Source: Takakia lepidozioides (taxonomy: Eukaryota; Streptophyta; Takakiopsida; Takakiales; Takakiaceae). Taken from it: DNA of 64,000 nt. Position numbers and translations under genes: made by a program. Under the pieces are notes generated by a model. The model saw only the letters and a program-made list of their open reading frames with translations, was not told where the DNA came from and did not search any database. The DNA lies in the NCBI GenBank assembly GCA_030704615.1, contig CM060734.1:1550001-1614000 (forward strand), given 5' to 3'. Positions 32,961-43,399 of the stretch are shown in pieces. The stretch's first letter is position 1. Every line of letters begins with the position of its first letter.

Positions 32961-33735
32961 AGAGAGAGAGAGGGGGGGGGGGGGGGGCAAAAAAATAAAA
33001 AAAATAAAAAATGTGGGGTGGGAGTGACTGAGCATCAGCTGCTCTCTCCATCTCTCTCCACATCCTCATGCAAAAAAAAACCAGAAGGTTGAGGGGGGGG
33101 GACCCGAGCAGTAGCACAGTGTGCTGCTGCTAAGTCCCCCCCCCAACCTTCTGTTTTTTTTTTTTTGGGTGAGCAGCACAAAAGAGAGGGAGAGAGAGGA
33201 GAGAGGGGGCAAAGAAACAAACAAACAAAAAAAAAAAGGGTGGGGGAAACCCCTAGTGTCCCATGCCTCGTCCCCACCCCCTCTCCCTGCCCTTTAACTC
33301 AAACAAAAAGGCAGCCCCCCCTGTGACCCCCATCCGTCGCAAGAAAAAAAAACCCGTCACAACCCCCCTCTGCGGCGCCCCGCCGTCGCATATCCCGCGC
33401 GCCCTTGGGCCCCCCTCTTCCCCTCCATGCCACCTTGCGACGGCGGGGCGTCGCAAAGGGGGGTTGCGACGGGTTTTTTTTTTTCCTGCGACAGATGGGG
33501 GTTGCGGGGGGGGGGGGCTGCCTTTTCGCCCTTCATGCCACCTTGCGACGTCCGGGCGTCGCAGCCTGGCCCCGGCGTTGGGTCCAACCCGTCGGCGTCG
33601 CAAGGTGGCACGCCCCGCCGGATGGCGACGCCGGGGCGTCGCAAAAAGGGGCCGCGGGGGTGGCGTCGCACGCTCAGCGCTGCGCCGCTCGTGGGGCGTC
33701 GCTACCCCCTCCCCCCCCCCCCCCCCCCATTTGCA
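32961..33735. repeat. Low-complexity G/C runs and TTGCGACG/CGTCGCAA hairpins
   Basis: Includes GAGAGAGA then a long G run (about 32970-32987), A-rich tracts and, from 33330, repeated inverted words (GCGACG...CGTCGC with variable GC loops), ending in a long C run at 33709-33728. The ORFs here are products of low complexity. The block interrupts a gypsy polymerase whose remainder begins at 33740. Confidence 0.75.
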
Positions 33736-33739
33736 GTAG

Positions 33740-34270
33740 TGCGTTGAACAATTATTTTTGCCCACTAAAACAATTGGACTGGCTCAATGTGAGATAGAAG
33801 GAGTGATCACACCTGCATCAAGCATGCGATAGATTTCTTCTTGAATGACTTTTCACTCTCGAACACTCTCTCTATAAGCATACTGCTTAATATTAGGCTT
33901 ACCTTTAGTGACAATGGCGTGCTGAAGAATGTTAGTTCTTCCCAAATCATGGGGCCATTTGCTAAAGATGTCCAGGTTGCGTTGAATGAGGTTATGTAAG
34001 TGAACGGTCTGCTCTGGAATGAGATGTTCCCCCACCTTGATGTCTTTCAGGATCTGTTGGAAGTGAAGTTCTTGGTCATGAGTGAGAGTTGGGCAATCAG
34101 CTGGTCCCTTCACTAGAAGAAACCACAGGTATGCTATCTCACACTTGACACATTCCACGGCTTTTATCACGGGTCTGTAGAGTGAGCCAAGGTGTGGGTC
34201 AAAATATGCCCTAACTGTGGGGTGTCCCACATGTTCACCACACCCTAGGCAAGAACGGTGTGAAAACAGC
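33740..34270 (-). pseudogene. Gypsy pol fragment (pre-RT linker and RT start)
   Basis: Minus-strand blocks are LHNLIQRNLDIFSKWPHDLG, HAIVTKGKPNIKQYAYR, then in a shifted frame VIQEEIYRMLDAGVITPS and SPIVLVGK. These are the segment just before and at the start of gypsy reverse transcriptase. It ends at the poly-C/hairpin block. One frameshift near 33850 shows it is inactive. Confidence 0.8.
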
Positions 34271-35225
34271 CATGAGCGTGGCAGGGGTTTGCTTAGTTCA
34301 CATGGAATGTTACACACCTGTGTAAAATGGAACAAAGAACTTAAACATTGTGGTGTATGGGGAGTGTGAGTACTACTTTGCAAACGGAATAAATAAACCA
34401 ATGATGCCCTTGGAAAATGATCACGAGCTTCATGTTCATGTTCAGAAATCTGCACGATGGGCTATTAGCAAGTGAAGAATCACCCCCTGTTACACCCCAT
34501 TTTCAATCTCTACATTATGAAGTCTATAATGTTATTGGTGAAATGAGCATTGGGATCGCATTCAAAGGTGGCCTCGTTCCGTTGCAACCTATGACACAAC
34601 TAGGACAAACAGGCATAGATATGATTTACACTTTTTGCCACAAATCACTTGCATCATCCTTACATTGAACTCCTTGTTTATGTGACATGCTTGGACTTTG
34701 TCATCTCACACATCAAAGAAAAAACCAGAATATTTTGAAAAAATCCAATCAACTTCACTAGCAACTCCACAATTATATTTTAAATTAATGTAAATTGAAA
34801 TATATATTAGTAATTAGATAGAATATACGTCGTTTTAACTACTCATTTAATGATTATGAACCTTACCCAATCAATAAATTAACCAGGGCCTCTGTCCCTT
34901 GTTATATATATATATATATTTGACAGCTAAGAATATCTTCACATAATTACATGGACTATATAATTATTTTATATGGTGTTAGGGTGCAAAACGTTCAAAA
35001 AGGTCGCTCGAATTTAGGATGCTAGGTCCCGGTGTGCAGGGCTGGGACTCAGCGTTTTTTGGGGTCCGCGTCTTCTTAGTGCCAAAGCGATGGCACCGTG
35101 AGCGTAGTTTGGAAGTTGCGGGGCTTCTGGAGAGGAGCAGACTTAGTTTTTGGGGAGGAATGAATACAATCGCAAGGCGTGGCTTTGTGTTTAGGTTTTT
35201 TTGGATTGTGCGTGTCTAAGTAGTA
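34271..35225. other. AT-rich sequence without genes
   Basis: Has a (TA)n run near 34902-34918. No coding evidence is seen. 35000-35225 begins to resemble the tandem duplication that follows. Confidence 0.45.
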
Positions 35226-36010
35226 GAGCAGGCATGAGTTTCTCTCAGATCCATCACGATGGTGGGACAACCGCAATCGCAAGGTGTGGCTTTTTCTTAA
35301 TGTACGATGTGAAGAAGTTTGTACATCCTGAAATTGTGGGCTCTTGGCTCCTGCTAGTACCATGATTTGGTATTCTTCACGATGTTTACAAGGTTCTTGG
35401 GAGAGTCAGCTTGGTCTTAGCAGGCCGCGTTTCAATCTCTGCCCGCTCAGCTGCACCGTGGTGGTTCTCACGGACCATTCCGACATTACCTGACTACGAC
35501 ACAAGCAGCACACACAAGAGGTCCTCTTGGGTTCATGGTCAGTCAAATCCGAAATGGGTCATGACACAAGGTCGAGGACAATGTGGTGAAGGCACCTTCT
35601 TCTTCAACCTATTTCAGCCTGGTTTGCCCATCAGACTCGGCCCTGAATTTGCAGCACGGAGCAGAGCTGGCATGAGTTTTTTTCAGATCCATCACGATGG
35701 TGGGACAACCGCAATCCGCAAGGTGTGGCTTTTTCTTAATGTACGATGTGAAGAAGTTTGTCCATCCTGCAATTGTGGGCTCTTGGCTCCTGTGAATACC
35801 ATGAGTTGGTATTCTTCCTGATGTTTACAAGGTTCTTGGGAGAGTCAGCTTGGTCTTAGCAGGCCGTGTTTCAATCTCTGCTCGCTCAGCTGCACTGTGG
35901 TGGTTCTCATGGACCAATCCGACATTACCTGACTACAGACACAAGCAGCACACACAAAAGGTCATTTTTGGGTTGATGGTCAGTCAAATCCTCCATGGGT
36001 CACACACAAG
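35226..36010 (+). repeat. ~438-bp tandem duplication
   Basis: Two diverged direct copies (about 35226-35663 and 35664-36010) share CATCACGATGGTGGGACAAC, GGTTCTTGGGAGAGTCAGC and CACAAGCAGCACACACAA. The flanking phrase ending CAGACTCGGCCCTGA also recurs near 37670. It lies just upstream of the bHLH exons and may be duplicated promoter, 5' UTR or intron. Confidence 0.8.
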
Positions 36011-36222
36011 GTCAAGGACTTCATTTCCTTCGGCATGTCTTTTCAAATCTGTTCGTCCCTTGCATTTCTCTAATCTTTCTTTGACTTGTATGCAGTTCAG
36101 GAGGTTGTATGAAACAGAAACTGCTCTCTTCACTTACTCTGCAATGATCCAAGAGGCAGGGTGTACTTCCCACTTCTTCCTCTCCAGTTGTGAGACTTTC
36201 TGTCTTGTTGTCTTAATTGCAG

Positions 36223-37331
36223 GTTCTGGAATGTGATGAGGCAATAGCCAAGCGCCACAAGGCCTGTGAGGGCACCAGAGAGCAAGAGGATGTTAAGCTC
36301 AAGGTAGAGCGATGTTTCAGTGAAAACTCAGGAGAGTCAAGCCTGAGATTGAAAGATAGCCCCAAGCCTCCAGAACCTCCAAAACAAGACTACATCCATG
36401 TGCGTGCAAGAAGGGGTCAAGCCACTGACAGCCATAGCCTTGCTGAGAGGGTATTGACATCATCACGAAACTCACTCTGTAGAACCATTTCATCATACGC
36501 ACTTAGCACTAGATTCACATTATTTCAGGTATTTTATATTTTTCACATGATGTTCTAGGGGATGCTTTTGGGTAGACAGCCTTTTCCTTTCCTGCCACTA
36601 TGCTGGTCCCCTTGTCCATGTATGATGACTCTTTATGTTCCTGTATGTAACGGTTTTCCCTTATCTGGTGACAGTATCAACGTATTTGTGCAAGCTGAAC
36701 TTATTATTATTCGACATCTGTGGCTGCCAGGTTCGGAGGGAAAAAATAAGTGAACGCATGAAATTTTTGCAAGATCTTGTTCCGGGCCGCAGCAAGGTAT
36801 AGAGCGTCTTGCATTGACCTTCTTGCCATATAGTAATCAGTCCCAGCCCTGGGAAGCATTATGGCATTACAAGGCCTAAGTTGATGGCTTAGGCACAAAG
36901 GTTGTCTGTTTCTATTGTTTGTCCTTCTGTTCTTCTGTTTATCATACTGAACCAGAGATGGAGGTTTCCAGGCATGTGTGTGCTGACGCTGTCATGTAAG
37001 TGGTTACTGCTTGCAGGTTACGGGGAAGGCTGTGATGCTTGATGAGATAATCAATTATGTGCAATCTCTTCAATGTCAAGTGGAGGTAGTGTTATCTCGC
37101 TGGCTCCCTATTCAAAGCTTTGTACCGTTGCAAGTTTTTGGTCTGTGATAAGTGTGGCTTTCTTGACTAATGTAAATGCAGCTACATGTCTTCAAGTAGA
37201 CAGGCCTTGGATATATTTACTGAAGTCATTCTTACTTTGGACCCTCTAATTGTGGACAGTTTTTATTGATGAAGTTGGCAGCTGTGAATCCACAATTGGA
37301 CGTCAACTTGGATAATTTACTGAACAATGAG
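36223..37331 (+). CDS. bHLH transcription factor, four internal exons
   Basis: Exons 36223-36450, 36731-36796, 37017-37085 and 37260-37331 all have GT-AG sites and phase 0 joins. Together they read a Pro/Lys linker, [20 protein letters not shown], then [20 protein letters not shown], then [19 protein letters not shown] and [19 protein letters not shown]. This is the basic helix-loop-helix domain of a plant-specific subfamily (the BEE/CIB-type group), including the His-Glu-Arg-like basic contacts, the loop and helix 2, plus the conserved post-domain. Such proteins are nuclear dimers binding E-boxes. The N-terminal and last exons are not identified; a possible upstream exon is near 36095. The four exons show no inactivating change. 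Confidence 0.9.
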
Positions 37332-37768
37332 GTATGGAAGGGGTGATCAACATCATGGCCATAAAGCTCCAACTGTCTTCTTCAGCTCTTGGACAGAATC
37401 AAAGGCGTTGTTTGCAGTAGCCTTGCGGCCATAGACCCAAAGGTGGCATACAGGTGGGGAGAGGTAGGTGGGAGAGGAGCATCTAGCCTTCAAGTTTGAA
37501 ATCTCAGTTTCCAAGCTTATCAAAATGAGAAAACAAGCAAGCGGTCATAGAAACAGCCTACGCTGCCATTCACAGGAGAGCTTACATTGAAGGCTTTGAG
37601 GTGTGAGGGATCCTGGCCTAGTGAAGGCACCTTCTTCTTCGACCTATTTCAGCCTGTTTTGCCCTCTCATCAGACTCGGCCCTGACATGCATCATGTTGA
37701 AGTCTGTAAGTTAGCTCGTTGGGTGGATCTGTGGTGGTTTGGAGTGACTTTCACAAGTTACTGCCGAT
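37332..37768. other. No further bHLH exon identified
   Basis: The sequence after the last recognised donor contains small ORFs and a repeat phrase near 37617-37690 shared with the tandem duplication. The C-terminal bHLH exon may lie here but is not visible. Confidence 0.4.
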
Positions 37769-38281
37769 GTGGCAGCAGGAAAGTATCCAAAAACAGGTAA
37801 CAGAGATGAGGAGAAGCTTTGGAGAAGCTTTGGAGCCCAGGCCAGTCACATTCGTTTGTGTTTGCAATGCGTGTGCGATCCTGGCGCCCTGGAAAATGGG
37901 GAAGAGGTCCATGGTGGCATCATCAAAGCTGGGATTGTATCAGATGTCAATCTGACCAGTGCCGTGGTGGACATGTGTGCCAAATGCGGGTGCATGAAGG
38001 ATGCATTAAAGGGGGTGTTGGGCAGTATGGCTGAACGGAATGTGGTGTCGTAGAGCGTGATGGTGGCATGCTATAAGCGCTACAAGGGCAGCGGAGGGAG
38101 GCTTTGGAGACCTCTGAGCACATGTGCAAGATTGGCAGCCCTGGAAAATGGAGAAGAGGTCCACGGTGGCATCGTCAAAGCTGTAGAGATTGTATCAGAT
38201 GTCATTCTGAAAGCTGCCCTGGTGGACATGTATGTCAAATGTGGGTATATGAAGGATCCAAAGGGAGTGATGGGCAGCTAA
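37769..38281 (+). pseudogene. PLS-type PPR protein fragment
   Basis: Two tandem repeats are readable: LENGEEVHGGIIKAGIVSDV, VVDMCAKCGCMKDA, MAERNVVS, then a stop and LAALENGEEVHGGIVKA, LVDMYVKCGYMKDP. The NGxEVHGxIxKAG and LVDMYxKCG motifs are diagnostic of plant PLS-class pentatricopeptide repeats, which bind organellar RNA. In-frame stops near 38051 and 38280 and a shortened repeat show a pseudogene fragment. Confidence 0.88.
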
Positions 38282-38449
38282 GGGGCTGTGTGCAATGTGG
38301 TGTCATGGAGCATAGTGATGGCAGGACCTGCAAATATAACCTGGATTGCACATGAGGCAAAGCTCGTTAATGCTTCTACCAATTTTGTGTCTTTGTTGTT
38401 TCATTTTCTCATTGAGTACCAGTTCTGAAGTTCCCACTGGCCCATTTAC
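38282..38449. other. No feature recognised
   Basis: Short linker between the PPR remnant and the degenerate repeats. Confidence 0.3.
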
Positions 38450-39520
38450 TGGTTTTTTCACATGCTTGTGGAGGGCTATGTCTGGTCTATTTCCTTCCAT
38501 GTTTTGAGCAGTCCCTTATCATCCCATAAGCTCCATCAATAATGTTTTGTGGGCTGCTTGTGGAGGGCTGGTTACCTTCAGCTTGTTTCATTTGCAGTGG
38601 TCAGTCTCAGCTGCTTGTGGAGGGCTATGTCATTTTTGTTTCAGTGTGTCATTGAACAATGCCTCATCCCACAAGCTGTTATCTGGTTAGTGTGCTGCTT
38701 ATCGAGGCCTCCAATCATTGTTTGATGGGCCTTGTATAGCTTGTAGAGGTCCTGATATGTTTTGTTTCCTGTTTTCATTGGCAACAGTCTTTTTTTTTGG
38801 CTTGTGGAGGGGGCTGTTGTGGTCAATCTCACCTCAGCCCCACAGGTACACTATGGTGTGGGCTTTTTCTGGAGGTCTCTTTGTTGTTTGTTTCTTTTTT
38901 TCAGTGGCAATTTTTGTGGAGGGTTGTTTATTGTTCTTCCCCTTTTTCCAGTTGCAAAGCTGGACGTTTGTCACGCAGGCTTATGGAGGATTGTTTCATT
39001 TTTGTTTTTTGTTTTCCTACCCTGTTTTGTTTCCTGTTTTCATTGGCAATAGTGGTTTTGTGGGCTGCTTATGGAGGGGGCTATGTCATTTTGTTTCTTG
39101 TATTCCTTGGACAATGCATCACCTCATAAGCTGTTTACTGCTTTCAGGGATGTCCTACCAGGCCTCCAGGGAGTTTTGAACATGCCGTGGTAGAGCAATA
39201 TTTCTTGTTTTAGGGCTGCTTATACCAACCTTAGGTCTTTCTTGTTTTTCTGATCACTTGTATCATGGTTTCTTCAGTCCATTATCTGGTTTCGTATGTC
39301 GATTTCACATGCTTATGGAAGCCCATTGTCGTGTTTGTTATACTTATTCATTGACAAATCCCTCAAGTCATCCCATGGGACTGGTTTTTGGATGGTTGTG
39401 GAGGGCAGGTACCGCGATGGTTCATTTGCATTGACCTTGTCATGTCATCCCAAGAGGTACACGTTGGTTTTTGGTTTCTCTTGGCATATGTCATCACATG
39501 AGCTGTTTGGGCTTGTTGGT
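38450..39520 (+). repeat. Degenerate tandem repeats (GCTTGTGGAGGGCTATGTC)
   Basis: At least nine copies of a phrase near GCTTGTGGAGGGCTATGTC, followed by TTTTGTTTC-like sequence, occur at irregular 60-110 bp spacing. The ORFs across it are repeat-derived. Confidence 0.65.
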
Positions 39521-40150
39521 ACTTATTGGGCATCTCTAACACTCTTGTAGTTGACAACATGACACTAGGTGTTTTACCACTTACCTCATACCAATGCTAC
39601 TGGCCTCAGCAGTTTTGTAGCGCATAGGAACTAGTGTGATAAGTATGGTTGGGGTGTTTGCTGAGGTGTTTATGCATGGGTAGATGGTCAACTGGAAGCC
39701 ACAGGAGCAGTGGCACAATTGATAAAATCAGACACTGCTAATCAGGGTACCTTGTTCAACACATTTCACCCTGTATTCGGCCCTGTCCTTCCAAGGCTAT
39801 TCTAGAGGAGAATCATCAATTTGCACCGCGCATATCTCTCTTACATCATCTAGGGGATTCGAACCCAGTCCGGTGGGGGAGAATGGCGGTTTTGAAGTAT
39901 TTTTTATCTGGGAACTCCAACTCTCTCCGAAGAGGGCAAGCTGGGTGTTTTTGAAACATTTTTTGGCTTTTTCTTTTATTTCCTCTTCTCTCCCGGAAGA
40001 CTCGAACTCTCCGAGGAGGAAGAGCCTGTGGGGAATTATTCTTATCTTTACTCAAAGGAGTCGTTGACTCCAAGAGATATCAGGGATACCCTAGTAGGGG
40101 GATTTTAACGAACCAGAGATCTTGGATTCTCTTACACTCGGGACGAGTGT
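39521..40150. other. Non-coding, possible retroelement LTR margin
   Basis: Contains GATTCGAACCCAGT at 39857, a T-arm/B-box-like word on the minus strand, and two similar segments around AACTCTC(T)CCGA-GAGG (39920 and 40005). No gene is recognised. Confidence 0.35.
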
Positions 40151-40166
40151 TCCCCATTGGTCGCCA
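40151..40166 (-). other. Primer-binding-site-like sequence
   Basis: On the minus strand TGGCGACCAATGGGGA closely resembles the primer-binding sites at 23459 and 58073, and the sequence to its right could be an LTR end (TGTAGATGC). No pol genes accompany it. Confidence 0.4.
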
Positions 40167-41889
40167 TATATGTAGATGCATATATTGGTACACTTTTCTT
40201 TTCAGATCGTTTTTGATCATAAGACAAGCGGTTTCGGCATTGTATTGCCAAAACAGGTTAGTTTGTTAGTTGTCTGAAAATTGTTGGTTCTACCCTACTT
40301 GACATGGCTTGCAGGGACCTCTCATGGATGTGCACAGCTCATTGTAACATGCTGGGGCCTCGACTCGAGCTCGGACGGGCCTAAATGCTCATAAACAGGA
40401 TATTTCTGGGAGTCCTAATTCTTGGCTCCCGTAACAACAGAAAAGATTGGATACCCGAGGACCCTACCCATGAAATAGACGCACCATTTCTAACTACAAT
40501 CTAACTTGGTTCATGACTCGCTGGGACCTCTCATGGATTTCGCAGAGCTCATGATGAAATTCTTGACCTAAGAAACGATTGGATCCATTCTGAACCTCGG
40601 AGGACCATACTCTGGAACAATGTATCATTCTATCTGAAGAAGTCACAGGCCCTTCTGGGTTTTCCTGTGCCTGACGCCCTTCACTCATGTGAAGGGAACA
40701 TCAACCACTGCTCTACAACTCACCTTTTACCCCCTCATTGCTTCTGACTTTTCTCTCTCTACGAGGAATGCTGCAGCGGAGTTAGGTGAAAATGACAAAA
40801 GGTTTAAGGTTAGTATCCCCGAAGTCGTTGTGCTCCATGCAGGGAGCATCAGTATATTGCAGAATGCTTGATACAACAATTATTTTTTCTTGAGATATGC
40901 TTGAGCAGACATAGATATACTCTGTGATAAAAAAACAAATGATGATCGATAGTGTGCATTGAACAAGTGTGCATATATTAGCCAACCCATTGTTTCTATT
41001 CTTGCACCTGTGGTTCGTCACTTGGTGAAGAAGAAAAGAAACTCACAACATGTGATTAGTAACGAAGATGTATGAAGTCTTCTACTTGGCAATTGGAGTT
41101 GCAACCTAGGTATGCATGTGTTTGCTTTTTATTTTTATAAGTGGATGACAAGATAATAGGTAGTTGGGTGAGGTAAAAAAGATCACATTTTCTTCATGAT
41201 AAGAGCATATGCTGCCACACTATCAATGTAGGATTTGGGTACATTGTGTGGTTGTCAGCAGTGCAACCTCTGCAATCCCCGTCCGCCGCGGCCACTCCGC
41301 CGGAGGCAGTCCGCTGCCCTCCAGTCCACCCTCCAGTCCGCTATATTCTGGATCGGCACTGAATCCCTTGTAACATGCTTTGTATTGAGCCTCCCAGTAT
41401 TCTTCTCTTCGATCAATCGGTGCTTAAAGCTGCAATGGCGAACTAGCTTCAATTATTGTTCACAGCTTAGTCCTGCAAGTTCATAAAGGAACTGAAGAGA
41501 AATATAAATTCTGAATAGTGTCCGTTGCCCATGAGTCCGCTGCGCCAGTCCCCTTATCTCCAGTCCGCTGAAGGTGCAGGATCTGGACCGTCCATTCCTA
41601 AAACCCATCCGAGCCCTCCATTTAGGGCTGGGGAAATCGCATGATCCTCGCCACCCTGCCACCATCTCCCGGCCTCTCTTTTGTGAGGGCTCTTTGTTGT
41701 CCGATGTTGCGGTAGGCGTTTCCACGCACACTAGTGTTCTTCTTGTCCTCTTGTATAGGGAAATTTTATTTCAGTCATCCATGGTTCAGTCTACCGTCTG
41801 TTCTTATTCCACATTCATCGACCATTCATGGATGCGGCCCAAATTGGTATTTTCTCTTCTTTTTATTAAGCTTTTTGGGTTGAATTGTC
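40167..41889. other. No recognisable gene
   Basis: Only short ORFs. A CAGTCCGC-type short repeat occurs near 41300-41575. I see no domains. Confidence 0.4.
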
Positions 41890-42261
41890 ATGTGAAAACA
41901 GGGCTTCGAATTAAGGTGGCGTTAAGGCCGAGCCTGTTTCCCTCTACGAACATGTCTGCTCGCTAAGGCTTTTATACCATTTTTATTCTCATTTTTTGTT
42001 TTGGGTTGAATTCTCATGTTCCAACAGGGGCTGGGAATTAAGGTGGCGTTGATGCCACCTTAATGCCGAGCTTGTTTCCCTCTACGGACATGGCTGCTCG
42101 CAACGGGTTTTTTTAATTTTAGTTTTAGTTTTTTGGTTTTTGGGTTGAATTCTCGTGTTCCAACAGGGCCTGGGAATTAAGGTGGCGTTGACGCCACCTT
42201 AATGCCGAGCTTATTTCCCTGCACAGATATGTTCGCTGAGGTTTTTTTTAATTTTCGTAAG
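41890..42261 (+). repeat. Three ~125-150 bp tandem repeats with a hairpin
   Basis: The unit carries TTTTTGGGTTGAATTC, CAACAGGG and AATTAAGGTGGCGTT. In two units the last word becomes the palindrome TTAAGGTGGCGTTGATGCCA plus CCTTAA. The unit's start resembles the beginning of the dispersed repeat that follows. Confidence 0.75.
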
Positions 42262-42885
42262 TTTTAATTGGTTTTTGGGTTGAATTCCCATGTGCCAACA
42301 GAGGCTGGAAATAAGCTTGGGCTGGAATTAATTGGGTTTGTGGTTTCCGTTTAAGCTTTGGGGTTTGGGGTTTGGGGTTTACCATTGCGGGCTTGGGTTT
42401 TCGGCTTATGATTTGCCTTGGGGGTTTGGAATGTGGGTTGCGGGATCAGTGTTTTTTGGTTAGGGTTTCCCGTGTTTCCCCGGGTTTTGAATTTGCCTTG
42501 TTTGCCGTACAATCAATATTATTTCAATCCATCCATTCTCCATTCACCAGCCAAGATTTTCATCCCACATTCATCCACCATTCATCCCTTCACTTCTTAC
42601 ATTCATCCATGCTTCTTTCATCCGGCAGTTAATCACCGCATATTCATCCCACATTGCATGCATGGAGCACGACATCTTTGGTCCCTGGCCGCCTACGTGA
42701 ATTTCCATTCAGAAGAGTTGCGTCCTCGGCAATAGGCCCTGTATTACCTTGGTTGTAGGCTCTGCTTCCCTAATCTGCTCATGCTTACAATCTGCTCACG
42801 CTTAAGGGATTCTGCTCACGCTTAATCTACAAAGCGTGAGCGTGCTTACGTGAGCTGCTCACGCGGTAGCTACCCTTGCTGAATA
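42262..42885 (+). repeat. Dispersed ~640-bp repeat, copy 2
   Basis: Matches 30241-30890 in order and orientation: GTTTTAATTGGTTTTTGGG, the GGGGTTTGGGGTTT run, the CATCCATC stretch, GCATGCATGGAGCACGACAT, the CTGCTCACGCTTAAGG repeats and GCGGTAGCTACCCTTGCTG at the end. Confidence 0.8.
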
Positions 42886-42899
42886 AGAGCGTTCGGGGT

Positions 42900-43392
42900 A
42901 CTGGTGGATAGGCCATTTGGTGAGTTGGATAATATTTTTGTCCAGTTGTTTGATGTCAGGTAAAGAGAAGGGGGCCGAGTGGAAGGCGTATTGGACTTGT
43001 GGTTTGAGGACTTTTTGGATGATAGCTAATTTGGAGCGGATGGAAACCGGGGATTTGAGGAGGGCTAAGCTTTTGTTGGTTAATTTAGAGAGTGTTGTGC
43101 TCTTCTATATATGCCAGGTGAGCGAGGGAACCAATTGAATACCCAGATAAGTGTAGGGTTCATCCGGGCCTAAGAAGGGAAGGGTTTTTGTTGATAGTGT
43201 ATGTGGAGCTTACAATGGGAAGCTATCGTGGATTCAGTGAACTCACTGCGGTGTGTGGCTGCAGTGACCGCGCATTTGTGAAGGCTTAAAGCTCCATACC
43301 AGACCATTGGTTGAAGCAGACAATTTGTCAACCTTGCGGTTGAGATGTTGAGGTTTGTATGCGAGAATGGCGAGGTCGTCAGCATAAGCGGG
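42900..43392 (-). pseudogene. LINE (non-LTR) reverse transcriptase fragment
   Basis: Minus-strand reading gives GLPAYADDLAILAYKP (catalytic YADD box, near 43377) and then, after frame breaks, PYTYLGIQLVPSLTWHI, a stop and PVSIRSKLAIIQKVLKPQVQ. The YADD box followed by YLGI and then the thumb is the order in plant LINE reverse transcriptases. Stops show it is dead. Confidence 0.85.
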
Positions 43393-43399
43393 GAGGCCC

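Noticed and set aside
33253-33797. Overlapping Pro/Arg-rich ORFs on both strands
   Set aside because: Produced by GC-rich low-complexity hairpins and G/C runs; no domain and no splice context.
30241-42885. A 12.6-kb LTR retrotransposon bounded by the two dispersed repeats
   Set aside because: The repeats lack TG...CA ends, no primer-binding site follows the left copy, and the interior carries host genes instead of gag-pol.
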